Notes: generated by a model not told the origin, from the letters alone. A stretch of 64,000 nt of DNA from Oscillospiraceae bacterium (GCA_017550285.1 JAFZPP010000016.1:62001-126000); one strand, 5' to 3'; positions 8,289-17,505 are shown, counted from the stretch's first letter. A program made the numbers and translations.

Positions 8289-8843
8289 TCAGTCTTCTGC
8301 ATCCGGATTGTAGATCATGATATCCGGCAGCAGACGGAAATCTTCATTATAATCAAGACCCCAGCCGATGACGAAATGATCCTCGATTGAGAAACCGATG
8401 TAATCCGGAACAACCGTGCCGATCAGATGCGGATAACGGCGCGAAGGCTTGTCCAGCATCGTTGCAATGCGGATGCTTGCTGCACCCTTGTCTGCAAAGT
8501 TGTGCATCACGGTATCCATGGTCTGACCGGTATCGACAATGTCCTCGACAATGAGAACCTCTCTTCCGCGAACGTCGATCTGTTCTCCGAATTCAAAAAT
8601 CGGGGAACCGGCAGGTCTTGTACCTTGATAGGACTTTACCTTGATAAAATTGATCTCGCAGGGAATCGTCAGCGCACGGACCAGATCGGCGGAGAAGAAG
8701 ATTGCACCGCGCAGCGTGCAGAGTACAAGCAGCGGATTCTCCGGCTTGATGTGCTGATAATCTTTTGAGATGTCAGCGGCAAGCTCTTTGATTCTTGCGC
8801 GGATTTCGGCATCGGTTTTCAGTACGGTAAAACGTTCATTCAT
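8289..8843 (-). CDS. hpt: Hypoxanthine phosphoribosyltransferase
   Basis: 184 residues, normal length. Salvages hypoxanthine and guanine to IMP and GMP using PRPP. The PRPP-binding motif VLIVEDIVDTGQTMD is intact, and the early LCTLRGAIFF loop and C-terminal IGWGLDYNEDFR fit the family. ATG at 8843 follows AGAAAGGA. It has its own promoter and stands as a single gene divergent from tRNA-Pro. Confidence 0.96.
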   Translation of the reverse strand: MNERFTVLKTDAEIRARIKELAADISKDYQHIKPENPLLVLCTLRGAIFFSADLVRALTIPCEINFIKVKSYQGTRPAGSPIFEFGEQIDVRGREVLIVEDIVDTGQTMDTVMHNFADKGAASIRIATMLDKPSRRYPHLIGTVVPDYIGFSIEDHFVIGWGLDYNEDFRLLPDIMIYNPDAED

Positions 8844-8908
8844 GATTATTCTGTTCCTTTCTGCCCTTTTGGAAATGATGTTTGGTATGATACTACATAA
8901 CTATTTAT

Positions 8909-8937
8909 AGTATAGCATACATTGACGAAAAAGTCAA
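8909..8937 (-). promoter_or_regulatory. Promoter for hpt
   Basis: Minus strand TTGACT (8932-8937), 17-base spacer, TATACT (8909-8914), about 65 bases upstream of the hpt start. Confidence 0.8.
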
Positions 8938-9028
8938 TGATTTCCGGTGTATTTTTGTTTGTAATGCACTCTGCGTAGATTCGGAAATGGGTTATACTCA
9001 TAGTATAACAGTTTTTGTATACGAATAC

Positions 9029-9057
9029 TTGACAAATAGACAGAAACATGATAAAAT
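9029..9057 (+). promoter_or_regulatory. Promoter for tRNA-Pro(TGG)
   Basis: TTGACA (9029-9034), 17-base spacer, TAAAAT (9052-9057), ending 10 bases before the tRNA. Confidence 0.88.
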
Positions 9058-9067
9058 ATTTTCATAA

Positions 9068-9140
9068 CGGGGTGTAGCGCAGTTGGTAGCGCGCCTGCTT
9101 TGGGAGCAGGATGCCGCAGGTTCGAATCCTGTCACTCCGA
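9068..9140 (+). tRNA. tRNA-Pro, anticodon TGG
   Basis: 73 bases. The acceptor stem CGGGGTG pairs with CACTCCG (one G-T), with discriminator A. The anticodon arm has the CCTGC/GCAGG stem with loop TTTGGGA, giving anticodon TGG. GGTTCGAATCC forms the T arm. The 3' CCA is not encoded. The C1-G72 pair is typical of bacterial tRNA-Pro. Confidence 0.97.
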
Positions 9141-9167
9141 TTGTCCGGCAGGCGCCGGTTTACAGGC

Positions 9168-9200
9168 TTGCGTTCTGTATGCAAGATACAGAACGCGCAA
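9168..9200 (+). terminator. Hairpin after tRNA-Pro(TGG), probable terminator
   Basis: GCGTTCTGTAT (9170-9180) pairs perfectly with ATACAGAACGC (9186-9196) around a 5-base loop. Only a weak T tract follows, so termination may be partial. Confidence 0.55.
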
Positions 9201-9335
9201 TATTTCTATCTGACGGGACTCCTGATTCAGCAGACTGTTTGGACGCAGTGATCTCTATTATACCAAACATAGCAGAATGACAGAAAGCTGCCAAGCAGGA
9301 AAATCCCCAATTTCATTACAGGGGGTATAAACCTT

Positions 9336-10400
9336 ATGAAAGTTAAACCGCGCGGAATCGAAATTCCACTCATTATCGTATTGGTCGTTCTGTCGATCTT
9401 TGTGCTCGGCACGCTTGGTCTGATTATCATGCGTCTCGGCAAGACCGGCGTTTTCAGTCAGCAGGCAGCCTATACCGAGGAGGTCACGACACGCGCTGAG
9501 GATGATGAGGTTATCACCACCAAGCGTGTGACAACCACTGCCGCAGAGGTCACTACGACCGAAAAGGCTGCGGAGACCGAGAAGGAGACTGAAAAGGAAA
9601 CCGAGACTACCGAAAAGAAATCCGAAACAACTACCGTTGTGACAACGACGGAAACGAAACCGGAAGAGACGAAGGCGCCTGAAACCAAAGCGTCTGAGGC
9701 GAAGACGGAAAAGTCTGATACCACAAAGAAGACGGATACCACGAAGAAGGAAGAAAAGACCGAAAATACAACGACAACTGCGAAGGAAAGCGACGAGAAG
9801 GATCCGTTTGCGCTTTATAAGAAGTACGTGAATGATGAGCTTGTGCCGAAATACGGTCTGGCTGCTGCCGGTGAAGAGAAGCGTGCGCTCGACAATAAGG
9901 GTATCGCAAGTGTGATGATTCGTGATTTCTCGAATTCTGGCGACCAGGAGATGCTTTTGATCCGCATTGAACCATCTAATCAGTATTATGCTGCATATCC
10001 GATCTTTGAACTTTACGGCATCAAGGACGGCAAGGTTGAGATGCTGAACAGTGTAGCTTGTAATGATATGATGCGTGAGTGGGATTTCCATTTGATGTCT
10101 GAGTGGAATATCCGCAATGACGGCAACTCTGTTTATCTCTGGGCTACGCAGGCTGACGTCGGTGGTGCAGAAGAAAATCTCCGCATCAGTGAAATTGCTC
10201 TGAGCCTGGCGAACCACAAGCTGCAGGCAGTCAAGAAATCGACCGCGACCGGCGATCCGAATGGTCCGGAAAAGTCCTACTCTGTTGAGGCATTCTGGGT
10301 TTGTGAGATTGTCAACCGTCTGTCTGAGACTGACAACGGCAACGAGGGCCGTGTCTACAAGATGAACGATTACACCGGTCTGCGCGACTGGATCAAGTAA
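9336..10400 (+). CDS. Membrane-anchored protein with long Thr/Glu/Lys linker
   Basis: 354 residues. One N-terminal membrane helix (about 11-33) anchors it outside the cell. It is followed by a long, repetitive, charged Thr/Glu/Lys linker (about 48-155), then a soluble domain of about 195 residues with no family I recognise. The linker resembles those of the dockerin enzymes but no dockerin is present. The C-terminal domain reads like a small secreted alpha/beta domain (FALYKKYVNDELVPKYG and similar). The ATG follows AGGGGGT. It is a single gene with its own terminator. Function unknown; a surface or cell-wall role is likely. Confidence 0.8.
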   Translation: MKVKPRGIEIPLIIVLVVLSIFVLGTLGLIIMRLGKTGVFSQQAAYTEEVTTRAEDDEVITTKRVTTTAAEVTTTEKAAETEKETEKETETTEKKSETTTVVTTTETKPEETKAPETKASEAKTEKSDTTKKTDTTKKEEKTENTTTTAKESDEKDPFALYKKYVNDELVPKYGLAAAGEEKRALDNKGIASVMIRDFSNSGDQEMLLIRIEPSNQYYAAYPIFELYGIKDGKVEMLNSVACNDMMREWDFHLMSEWNIRNDGNSVYLWATQADVGGAEENLRISEIALSLANHKLQAVKKSTATGDPNGPEKSYSVEAFWVCEIVNRLSETDNGNEGRVYKMNDYTGLRDWIK

Positions 10401-10416
10401 TTCAAAAAAAATACGG

Positions 10417-10453
10417 AATCCGCGAGCTGTGCAAAGCAGTTCGCGGATTTTTT
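10417..10453 (+). terminator. Intrinsic terminator
   Basis: AATCCGCGA and CTG arms pair with CAG and TCGCGGATT around a 7-base loop, followed by a T run, just after the Thr-rich protein gene. Confidence 0.88.
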
Positions 10454-10574
10454 ATGATGAAGATGCATTGGCAGCCGGACGGTTTCTTGACTTTCAGGCG
10501 ATTTCGTGGTATACTGTTTTTGTTTGATGCCGGTGATAATGCCGGTAAAGCTGCTAACGAATGGAGTAAACAAT

Positions 10575-12203
10575 ATGAATAAAATGAAGAACTGCATTCT
10601 GCTTGCCGCGGCAGGATGTCTGCTGATCAGCTGCACGCCGCAGACGCCTTCCGGAGAGAGTCAGGCGGAATCCTCTGCTGCGGAATCTTCTGTACAGGAT
10701 AACAGTTCCGCGGAACAGAAGGAAACTGACGAAAAACGTCAGCCGACGACGATGCCGGTGATATCCATTCAGACAGTCAATCAGGATCCCGATGTGCTTG
10801 ATTTTGTAAATGTTCCGGTTGCGCAGCATGTTGCCGAAGATATTGCATCGTGGACGCCGGGATATAAAATTCCGCCTGCGCCGTATTACGAAACCTGCAA
10901 GGTCTCATTGCGCAGCCCTGACGGCGGTATTCAGCTCGAAGAAGCGGAAGCAGAGGTCAAGGTGCGCGGCAACTGGACAACGACCTATGATAAAAAGCCG
11001 CTTCGTATGAAATTTACAAAGAAACAGAAGCTGATGAACGCGGAAGGCGGCGCCGAAGCGAAAAACTGGCTCCTGCTTGCCTGCTATAAGGATGCATCCA
11101 TGCTGCGTGATAAGACGGCGCTGCAAATTGCCCGTGAGATTCTGGAGCCGGACGGTTTCTATGCTTCGGATGCAGAGCTTGTTGAGGTTGAGATCAACGG
11201 TGCATACTGGGGTGTCTATCTGCTGACGGATATGCAGCAGGTGCATCCCGACCGAGTGGATATCAACGATCCGGAGAAGGATTATCAGGGAACGGATATC
11301 GGATATTTCCTCGAATTTGACGGCTATTACTATCACGAGGATCCGCTGCATCAGTTCTATGTTGATTATATGGATAATGCGCCGCTGAAACCCTATGACG
11401 GCAATGACGGCTCCGGCAGGACGATTACCTGTCTGCCGGAGGATAAGGATGATATGCGGACGGAGACCGGTATTACAATCAAGAGCGATATCTACTCTCA
11501 GGAACAGCATGATTTCATTGCATCCTATGTCAATAATGTGTATGATATCATGTATCATGCGGCATATGACAACAAGGCTTACAGCTTCACACAGGATTAC
11601 ACAAAGATCGAAGAGAATGCTGATCTGACGCCGCAGGAGGCTGTCGAGGCTGTTGTCAATATTGATTCGCTGGCAGATATGTATATCATCAGCGAACTGA
11701 CCTGTGATGCAGATATTTACTGGAGCAGTTTCTTTATGGATGTTGATTTCAGTGCGGACGGTGACAAGAAGCTGACCTTTGAAGCGCCGTGGGATTTTGA
11801 TTCCGGTCTTGGCAATAAGAAGCGCTGTGTGGACGGTAGCGGCTTCTATGCAGGCAATATTGTACCGGATGTCAACGGTGAAGATGAATATTGCAACCCG
11901 TGGCTGACAGTTCTGATGTATCAGGACTGGTATCAGGATGTGATCCGTCACAAGTGGTCGGCTGTGTATGATGCAGGCGTTTTTGACAGAGCGATTCAGC
12001 AGATTACCGCGGATAAGAATCAGTATGCTGATGCATTCAAGGAAAATGACAAGAAATGGGGTATGTGCATGACAAATCCGTCGATTGCAAATGAACTCAG
12101 CGCAAAGGCGAAAAAATGCGTTTCGGAAAAACTTGCGGCGGATTATCTGACCGATTGGCTGACTGCGCGCGTTGCATTCATGAATGAGCAGTGGCATATA
12201 TGA
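10575..12203 (+). CDS. CotH-family lipoprotein
   Basis: 542 residues with a lipoprotein signal (lipobox LLISC, Cys about residue 20) and a Ser/Glu-rich spacer. The rest matches the CotH kinase-like fold: VKVRGNWTTTYDKKPLRMKF (Lys in the ATP pocket), NWLLLACYKDASMLRDK, EVEINGAYWGVYLLTD and the FEAPWDFDSGLGN stretch corresponding to the DFD metal-binding motif. CotH proteins are atypical kinases known in spore coats and often found with cellulosomal modules in ruminococci; here it is lipid-anchored outside the cell. Start chosen at 10575 (GGAG upstream) over a longer frame. Its stop overlaps the next start as ATGA. Confidence 0.88.
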   Translation: MNKMKNCILLAAAGCLLISCTPQTPSGESQAESSAAESSVQDNSSAEQKETDEKRQPTTMPVISIQTVNQDPDVLDFVNVPVAQHVAEDIASWTPGYKIPPAPYYETCKVSLRSPDGGIQLEEAEAEVKVRGNWTTTYDKKPLRMKFTKKQKLMNAEGGAEAKNWLLLACYKDASMLRDKTALQIAREILEPDGFYASDAELVEVEINGAYWGVYLLTDMQQVHPDRVDINDPEKDYQGTDIGYFLEFDGYYYHEDPLHQFYVDYMDNAPLKPYDGNDGSGRTITCLPEDKDDMRTETGITIKSDIYSQEQHDFIASYVNNVYDIMYHAAYDNKAYSFTQDYTKIEENADLTPQEAVEAVVNIDSLADMYIISELTCDADIYWSSFFMDVDFSADGDKKLTFEAPWDFDSGLGNKKRCVDGSGFYAGNIVPDVNGEDEYCNPWLTVLMYQDWYQDVIRHKWSAVYDAGVFDRAIQQITADKNQYADAFKENDKKWGMCMTNPSIANELSAKAKKCVSEKLAADYLTDWLTARVAFMNEQWHI

Positions 12204-13132
12204 GCAATAAGCAAATCGGACTGGTACTCAGCGGCGGCGGTGCGAAGGGTGCTTATGAGATTGGCGTCTGGCGCGCACTGGAAAATCTGCAAGTAACGGA
12301 ACTGATTGACGGCATCATCGGTTCATCTGTCGGCGCAATGAATGCCGTACTGCTCGATACCGCCGGTCTGGAACGTGCGGCAGCGGTCTGGGCAAATCTG
12401 AAACAGAGTGATTTGCTGCACATGAATCCGGATAAGAGCTTTCAGGTAACGGAAACACAGATTTCATCGATGAACAAGGCTGATTATCCGCGGCTTTCTT
12501 CCTCCGATCCGGAGGAACAGCGTATTCTGCAATTTTACAGGTATTATTCGATGCTGCAAAATGATGTCCCGAAGGATGCGCTCTTGCAGCTGGCAACGAA
12601 TATCGTGCATTCCGGATTTCCGATTTCGCAGGAAAAGATCAATGATCTGATTACGAAGAATATCCGTTTTGCATCGCAGAAACGAAAACTGTTTGCAGTT
12701 TGTACCGAAAGCAAATCTCCGTGGAATCCGAAAGTATTTGATCTTTCTGAATACTCGCTTGATGAGCGCCGCAGAATCATTCTTGCATCCTCGGCAATTC
12801 CTGTCGTTTATGAAGGGGCGGACGGCGTCCGGATTCAGGGCAGGGGATATTTTGACGGCGGAATCAGTGCAAATACGCCGGTTCTGCAAATGCACCGGCT
12901 TGGCTGGACGAAAACAATCACTGTCTGGCTGCATCATAAAATCAAACCGGTTCAGCTGCCGGATGGGCATGAAAACATTGATATTATTCCGCCTCATACG
13001 CTCGGCGGTCATTTCGGCACGATCTGGGTCAACCGCTCCAAAAAGGCGATTGATCAGATGCGCGGCGCTTATGATACGATGCGGATGAAAGAGCAGATTC
13101 TCAGTCTTGCAGAACGTGTCAGAGCGGAGTAA
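12200..13132 (+). CDS. Patatin-like phospholipase
   Basis: 310 residues, no signal peptide. All patatin motifs are present: oxyanion loop LSGGGAKGAYE, the nucleophile Ser in GSSVGAM, and the catalytic Asp in FDGGISANTP. It would hydrolyse acyl esters of membrane lipids in the cytoplasm or at the inner membrane face. The start overlaps the CotH gene stop (ATGA), so translation is probably coupled and the two are one operon. Substrate unknown. Confidence 0.93.
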   Translation: MSNKQIGLVLSGGGAKGAYEIGVWRALENLQVTELIDGIIGSSVGAMNAVLLDTAGLERAAAVWANLKQSDLLHMNPDKSFQVTETQISSMNKADYPRLSSSDPEEQRILQFYRYYSMLQNDVPKDALLQLATNIVHSGFPISQEKINDLITKNIRFASQKRKLFAVCTESKSPWNPKVFDLSEYSLDERRRIILASSAIPVVYEGADGVRIQGRGYFDGGISANTPVLQMHRLGWTKTITVWLHHKIKPVQLPDGHENIDIIPPHTLGGHFGTIWVNRSKKAIDQMRGAYDTMRMKEQILSLAERVRAE

Positions 13133-13213
13133 TATAAACAGGGTATATGGTCCATGATAATAATATAAAAATGCAGCTGAATCCGGCATTTTGATTTGAT
13201 TCGGAGTGAGATT

Positions 13214-13810
13214 TTGAAAAAGCTGATATGGATTCTCTGCGGCATGTTCGTGCTGCTGATGCCGGTATGTGCGGAGGCAGCTAGTGTCGGCGATGTGTAT
13301 GCAGCGCTGCGCGATATCGGTGTGCCGGAGGAATATGTTTCACAGGCTGCCGGTGTACTGGCGCGCGGTACCTCGGACGGGGCAGGCGTTTACCGCAGTG
13401 ACGGCAGTTATTATGCATACAGCGACATGGTCGGGTATATTTATGCAAACCGCGAAACGATTCTTGCGTTCTGCGGCGTCGGCGCAGAAACGGCTCAGAC
13501 TGCAATCACTGCCGGAGAATCGGCTGCTGTAACCGTAACGTCAAATGTTTCCGCGAATACGGAAACAACCACAGCAGAAACCGTTACATCGACAACGGCG
13601 ACTGCTGCTTGCACAACAACAGTTTCGACTAATTTTTCGGTTTCTGCGGAAGCCATTGCGGAAACATCGGCTGCAAATCCGGAAATCGAACCGCATTCGC
13701 GTAATTTAGCCCCAATAGCGGTTATATGCATTGTACTGGGGCTTAGCGGATTTACCGGAATGATTCTGCTGCTTCGCAGACAGGAGCGCGGGCATAATGC
13801 AGAACATTAG
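13214..13810 (+). CDS. Small secreted protein with C-terminal membrane anchor
   Basis: 198 residues. Signal peptide (about 1-23), a 75-residue globular region (SVGDVYAALRDIG onward), a Ser/Thr/Ala-rich linker (about 95-155), and a C-terminal membrane helix (about 163-185) followed by an Arg-rich tail. There is no LPxTG. I chose a TTG start at 13214 because GGAGTGAG lies seven bases before it; a TTG six codons upstream has no such site. No family recognised. The architecture matches a wall-spanning protein held in the membrane. It follows the patatin gene and ends at a terminator. Confidence 0.75.
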   Translation: MKKLIWILCGMFVLLMPVCAEAASVGDVYAALRDIGVPEEYVSQAAGVLARGTSDGAGVYRSDGSYYAYSDMVGYIYANRETILAFCGVGAETAQTAITAGESAAVTVTSNVSANTETTTAETVTSTTATAACTTTVSTNFSVSAEAIAETSAANPEIEPHSRNLAPIAVICIVLGLSGFTGMILLLRRQERGHNAEH

Positions 13811-13842
13811 GCGTGCCGGATCAGCATATGAAATTAAAAAAG

Positions 13843-13875
13843 CAGGCATCGAATCAACTCCGGTGCCTGTATCTT
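13843..13875 (+). terminator. Intrinsic terminator
   Basis: CAGGCA pairs with TGCCTG around a short loop with internal pairing, followed by ATCTTTGTT. It ends the CotH-patatin-anchored protein unit. Confidence 0.65.
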
Positions 13876-13908
13876 TGTTATGTAATTATGTATTATTCTA
13901 TATAAAAC

Positions 13909-13943
13909 GAAAAAGCCTTCCGTTCAGAGAACGAAAGGCTTTT
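13909..13943 (-). terminator. Terminator of tRNA-Pro(GGG)
   Basis: Minus strand AAAAGCCTT and CGTTC arms pair with GAACG and AAGGCTTTTT, with T-rich flank. It sits 25 bases past the tRNA 3' end. Confidence 0.85.
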
Positions 13944-13967
13944 CGCGGCGGGGTTTTTTACCGCATA

Positions 13968-14040
13968 TCTGAGTGACCCGACTTGAACGGGCGGCCTCTA
14001 CCACCCCAAGGTAGCGCGCTACCAACTGCGCCACACCCAG
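13968..14040 (-). tRNA. tRNA-Pro, anticodon GGG
   Basis: 73 bases on the minus strand. The acceptor stem CTGGGTG pairs with CACTCAG, discriminator A. The anticodon stem CTACC/GGTAG closes the loop TTGGGGT, giving anticodon GGG. The T arm holds GTTCAAGTC. CCA is not encoded. It is the second proline isoacceptor in the window. Confidence 0.96.
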
Positions 14041-14051
14041 ACAACAGAAAT

Positions 14052-14080
14052 ATTATATCATAAATCCAGTGATTTGTCAA
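14052..14080 (-). promoter_or_regulatory. Consensus promoter for tRNA-Pro(GGG)
   Basis: Minus strand TTGACA (14075-14080), 17 bases, TATAAT (14052-14057): perfect in all 12 positions and spacing. Confidence 0.92.
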
Positions 14081-14090
14081 GCGTTTTCAG

Positions 14091-14128
14091 AAAAAAACAG
14101 CGGACTCTGTTTTGAGGCAGAGTCCGCT
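14091..14128 (-). terminator. Terminator of the DUF805 pair
   Basis: Minus strand AGCGGACTCTG pairs with CAGAGTCCGCT around an 8-base loop, followed by seven T. It lies just after the 14143 gene end. Confidence 0.9.
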
Positions 14129-14142
14129 CTGTAATTTATGGA

Positions 14143-14547
14143 TTAAACGATCGAGGTCGGAACCGGACCATACTGGTTCTCTTCCGGATGGCTCTTCTGT
14201 GTGCAGAAGTACAGCGGAACGAGACCGCCGAAAACGGTCAGGCAGAGCAGCAGCCACGGCCACGGCTTGTTGACATCATGCAGACGGCGAACCGACATAG
14301 ACAGGGAAAGGAATGCGCCTGCCAGGTATGCAAGCTCATAAAGCCAGACGATAATCTTGTCAAGAAACTTCAGCGGACTGACAACGAGAAGCAGAATTGC
14401 AACCAGACGAACAGCAAACAGCACAATTACAATACCGAGAACAGCCCACCAGTATTCGCCGGAAGCGGTTCTGCCCTTGAAGTCCATGCATTCACCGATC
14501 ATCTTCATCAGTGCCTTGAAGGGTTTGAATTCTAACAGTTTTTCCAT
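14143..14547 (-). CDS. DUF805 membrane protein (downstream copy)
   Basis: 134 residues with three or four membrane helices. The DUF805 pattern is clear: cytoplasmic start, FKGRTASGEYWWAV, hydrophobic helices, RRLHDVNKPWPWLLL. Function of the family is unknown. The ATG at 14547 follows AGGAGG; the longer open frame runs into the neighbouring gene and is not supported. It lies 28 bases after a second DUF805 gene, so the two form a paralogous pair and may act together. Confidence 0.88.
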   Translation of the reverse strand: MEKLLEFKPFKALMKMIGECMDFKGRTASGEYWWAVLGIVIVLFAVRLVAILLLVVSPLKFLDKIIVWLYELAYLAGAFLSLSMSVRRLHDVNKPWPWLLLCLTVFGGLVPLYFCTQKSHPEENQYGPVPTSIV

Positions 14548-14575
14548 AGTTTCTTTTCCTCCTGAAATGAAAGTT

Positions 14576-14998
14576 TTAATATTGTCTGATCGGGTGAGGA
14601 TCAGAACCAAACAGATTTGTGTCCTCCGTGCCGACGGTGCAGTACCAGATCAGCAGTAGAATTGAGCCGAAGCCCGTTCCGGAAAACAGCAGCCACCAGC
14701 CGCTGCGGTTCACATCATGCAGACGCCGAACCTGAAGCGCATACATCGGAACGATGATAAACAGCGAGTAGAGCGACTGAATTGCCGATAACAGCATATT
14801 GATTACCGCTATGCCGGTTCGGCTGCCGGTGAACCCGATGATTGCGATTATGACTCCACGAACCAGATTCAGTGCCAGCACAATGAGGCAGTTCATCGCA
14901 ACTGCCAGCCAGTATTCGCTGCGGCTTGCTCTTCCGGTAAAGGTTGCATAATTCCGAATCATTTTAATATAGTTTTGAACGAGCGGTGTATTCAGCAT
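14576..14998 (-). CDS. DUF805 membrane protein (upstream copy)
   Basis: 140 residues. Same family as the next gene: YATFTGRASRSEYWLAV, membrane helices, RRLHDVNRSGWWLL. The two copies have clearly diverged outside the motifs, so this is an old duplication. ATG at 14998 follows AAAGGA. It starts 27 bases after the glycogen phosphorylase gene and may share that transcript. Confidence 0.87.
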   Translation of the reverse strand: MLNTPLVQNYIKMIRNYATFTGRASRSEYWLAVAMNCLIVLALNLVRGVIIAIIGFTGSRTGIAVINMLLSAIQSLYSLFIIVPMYALQVRRLHDVNRSGWWLLFSGTGFGSILLLIWYCTVGTEDTNLFGSDPHPIRQY

Positions 14999-15025
14999 AT
15001 GTCATGTTCCTTTCCGGTGTCTCGT

Positions 15026-17383
15026 TCAGACTGGCGAAATATGCCAGCATTCTGCGGCGTACTGCCGGATTGTGCGGTCGGAACTGAACGGTCCGGCTGC
15101 GCAGGCATTGCGCCATTGCTTCTGCGAAAATGCTGTTGTATTGCGGTAATCGGAAAGCGCCCTGAGCTTTGTTTCAACATAATCCGGCAGATCGAGCAGC
15201 AGATAATAATGATCCGGCTGATGCCAGCTTGCACCGTCCAGCAGTGCAAAATACAGCTCACGGAATTCACCCGTACCGCCGTCGGATACGGTTCCGTCAA
15301 TCAGACTTCTGACCACACGCGCGGTCATCGGATTTTTTGCCATGACAGAGCGGCTGCAATAATCTGTCAGCTTTTCGAGCTCCTCAACAGTTGCGCCGAA
15401 GATATAATTGTTCTCTTTGCCGGCAGCATCGACGATTTCGATGTTTGCTCCGTCGAGTGTACCGAGCGTAACAGCACCGTTCAGCATCATTTTCATATTG
15501 CCTGTACCGGATGCCTCGGTTCCGGCTGTTGAAATCTGCTCAGAGATATCACATGCTGCTACGAGTTTTTCCGCATAGGAGACATTGTAGTTTGTCACAA
15601 AATGCACCTGCATCAGACCGCGTACATCAGGATCGTTGTCAATGAGATTTGCAATCTCGTTGATATACTTGATGATCGCTTTTGCCCTGCGATAGCCCGG
15701 TGCGGATTTTGCACCGAACAGGAAGGTTGTCGGTGTGAAATCCTTGATCGTGCCTTCCTTGATGCCATAATAAATCCACAGAATCGAAAATGCATTCAGC
15801 AGCTGCCGTTTATATTCGTGCAGACGCTTAATCTGAATGTCAAAGCAGGTTTCAGGATCAATGCGGACGCCTTCCGTTTGCAGGATATAGTCTGCAAGCT
15901 GCCGCTTCTTTTCCTGCTTAATCAAATGAAACCGCTCCATGATGCCGGCATCGTCTGCATAATGCGACAACGATCTGAGATCATCAAGCTCCGTCAGGAA
16001 ATGCTGCGAGCCGGAGAGCTCTGTGAACAGTGCCGTCAGCTCCGGATTGCAGACACCGAGCCAGCGGCGCTGCGTGATGCCGTTTGTTTTATTCTGGAAT
16101 TTATCGGGGAACAGCGCATACCATTCTTTCAGGACTGTTGTTTTCAGCAGCTCCGTGTGAATTGCTGCGACACCGTTGACATATCTTCCCGCATACATCG
16201 CAAGATTTGCCATATGCACCTGATCGTTTTTGATAATGCGCAGTGCATTGATCTGTTCCTGCGGTGTATCACATGCATAAAGCTCTGTCAGGAAATGCTC
16301 GGAAATCTGAAGCGTGATCGCGTAGATTTCCGGCAGAATTTCCTCTACAAGATCACAGCTCCACTTTTCGAGTGCTTCCTGCATGATTGTATGATTCGTA
16401 TACGAGAAAATCTGCTTCGCCATGGCAAGTGCAGCTTCAAATGAATAGCCCTCATTTTTCAGAAGACGAATGAGTTCAGGAATCGAAATGACAGGATGTG
16501 TATCGTTCAGCTGAATTGCCAGATGTTCCGGCAGGGTATCAAGTGTGCCGAACTGCGCCTTGTGTTTTTGCAGACAGTCTGCAAGCGATGCGGCACAGAA
16601 GAAATACTGCTGTTTCAGCCGCAGCAGCTTACCTGCTCTGGTGTCATCATTCGGATAGAGACAGCGTGAGATATCCTCTGCGGCGATTGTCTCAGCGGAT
16701 GCTGCAAGATAATTCTGCTGATTGAAGGTACCGAAATCGAATGCTTCGACCGGCTCCGCCTGCCATAGACGCAGGGTTCCGATGTGCGGCTCACTGCCTT
16801 TCTCTGCGTATCCGATTACCGGCATATCATAGGGGACAGCGCGGACATTCTGACCGCGGTAGCTGACTGTGACTGCCTCTGAATCCTTCCGGATACTCCA
16901 CGGATCACCGAAGCGTGACCAGTCATCACCGGTTTCGGTCTGCCTGCCGTCTGCAAAGCCCTGCTTGAATAAACCGTAGCGGTAACGGATGCCGTAGCCG
17001 TCTACGGGGAGCGAACAAGTCGCTGCACTGTCAAGAAAACATGCCGCCAGTCTTCCGAGGCCGCCGTTTCCGAGCGCTGCGTCTTCAATCTCCTCAAAGA
17101 CGGAAAGTGATGTGCCGGATTCCTGCATTGCATGCTCCATGTCCTCGAGCAATCCCAGACAGTAGAGGTTATTATAAACCGCTCTGCCCATGAGAAACTC
17201 CATGGAAAAGTAGCAGACACGCCGGTTTGCCAGATGTGCTCTGCGGCAGGCATTCCAGCGCGGCAGAATTCTGGACATCACTGCTTCACCGATTGCATTG
17301 TGCAGGACATGTACCTCTGCCTCAGCAGCCGGCTGCCCGATTGCGGATTCTGCACTTTTTAAAATTGCTTCTGCCTGAGTCAT
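15026..17383 (-). CDS. glgP: Glycogen/starch phosphorylase
   Basis: 785 residues. Removes glucose-1-phosphate from alpha-1,4-glucan ends by phosphorolysis, using PLP. Seen are GNGGLGRLAACFLDS (substrate loop), RRWLGVCNP, KRLHEYKRQ, and the PLP-lysine segment EASGTGNMKMMLNGA followed by LGTLDGANIEI. Length fits the shorter bacterial type without the eukaryotic regulatory N-terminus. ATG at 17383 follows AAAGGAGTG; the start eleven codons upstream lacks a site. It serves storage-carbon use. DUF805 genes follow. Confidence 0.97.
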   Translation of the reverse strand: MTQAEAILKSAESAIGQPAAEAEVHVLHNAIGEAVMSRILPRWNACRRAHLANRRVCYFSMEFLMGRAVYNNLYCLGLLEDMEHAMQESGTSLSVFEEIEDAALGNGGLGRLAACFLDSAATCSLPVDGYGIRYRYGLFKQGFADGRQTETGDDWSRFGDPWSIRKDSEAVTVSYRGQNVRAVPYDMPVIGYAEKGSEPHIGTLRLWQAEPVEAFDFGTFNQQNYLAASAETIAAEDISRCLYPNDDTRAGKLLRLKQQYFFCAASLADCLQKHKAQFGTLDTLPEHLAIQLNDTHPVISIPELIRLLKNEGYSFEAALAMAKQIFSYTNHTIMQEALEKWSCDLVEEILPEIYAITLQISEHFLTELYACDTPQEQINALRIIKNDQVHMANLAMYAGRYVNGVAAIHTELLKTTVLKEWYALFPDKFQNKTNGITQRRWLGVCNPELTALFTELSGSQHFLTELDDLRSLSHYADDAGIMERFHLIKQEKKRQLADYILQTEGVRIDPETCFDIQIKRLHEYKRQLLNAFSILWIYYGIKEGTIKDFTPTTFLFGAKSAPGYRRAKAIIKYINEIANLIDNDPDVRGLMQVHFVTNYNVSYAEKLVAACDISEQISTAGTEASGTGNMKMMLNGAVTLGTLDGANIEIVDAAGKENNYIFGATVEELEKLTDYCSRSVMAKNPMTARVVRSLIDGTVSDGGTGEFRELYFALLDGASWHQPDHYYLLLDLPDYVETKLRALSDYRNTTAFSQKQWRNACAAGPFSSDRTIRQYAAECWHISPV

Positions 17384-17437
17384 GTGAATTGAATCACTCC
17401 TTTGTGTCAGTACCATATTTTCATATGATATTAGTTT

Positions 17438-17466
17438 ATTATAGCATATATCAGAGAAAAATGCAA
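17438..17466 (-). promoter_or_regulatory. Promoter for glgP
   Basis: Minus strand TTGCAT (17461-17466), 17 bases, TATAAT (17438-17443), about 55 bases before the start. Confidence 0.78.
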
Positions 17467-17505
17467 GTGTTTTCCGCAGGCATTTTCAAAAAATATGCAA
17501 ACCGG

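Noticed and set aside
9141-9335. Small open frame just after tRNA-Pro(TGG)
   Set aside because: It overlaps the tRNA and its hairpin, has no ribosome binding site, and reads as random sequence.
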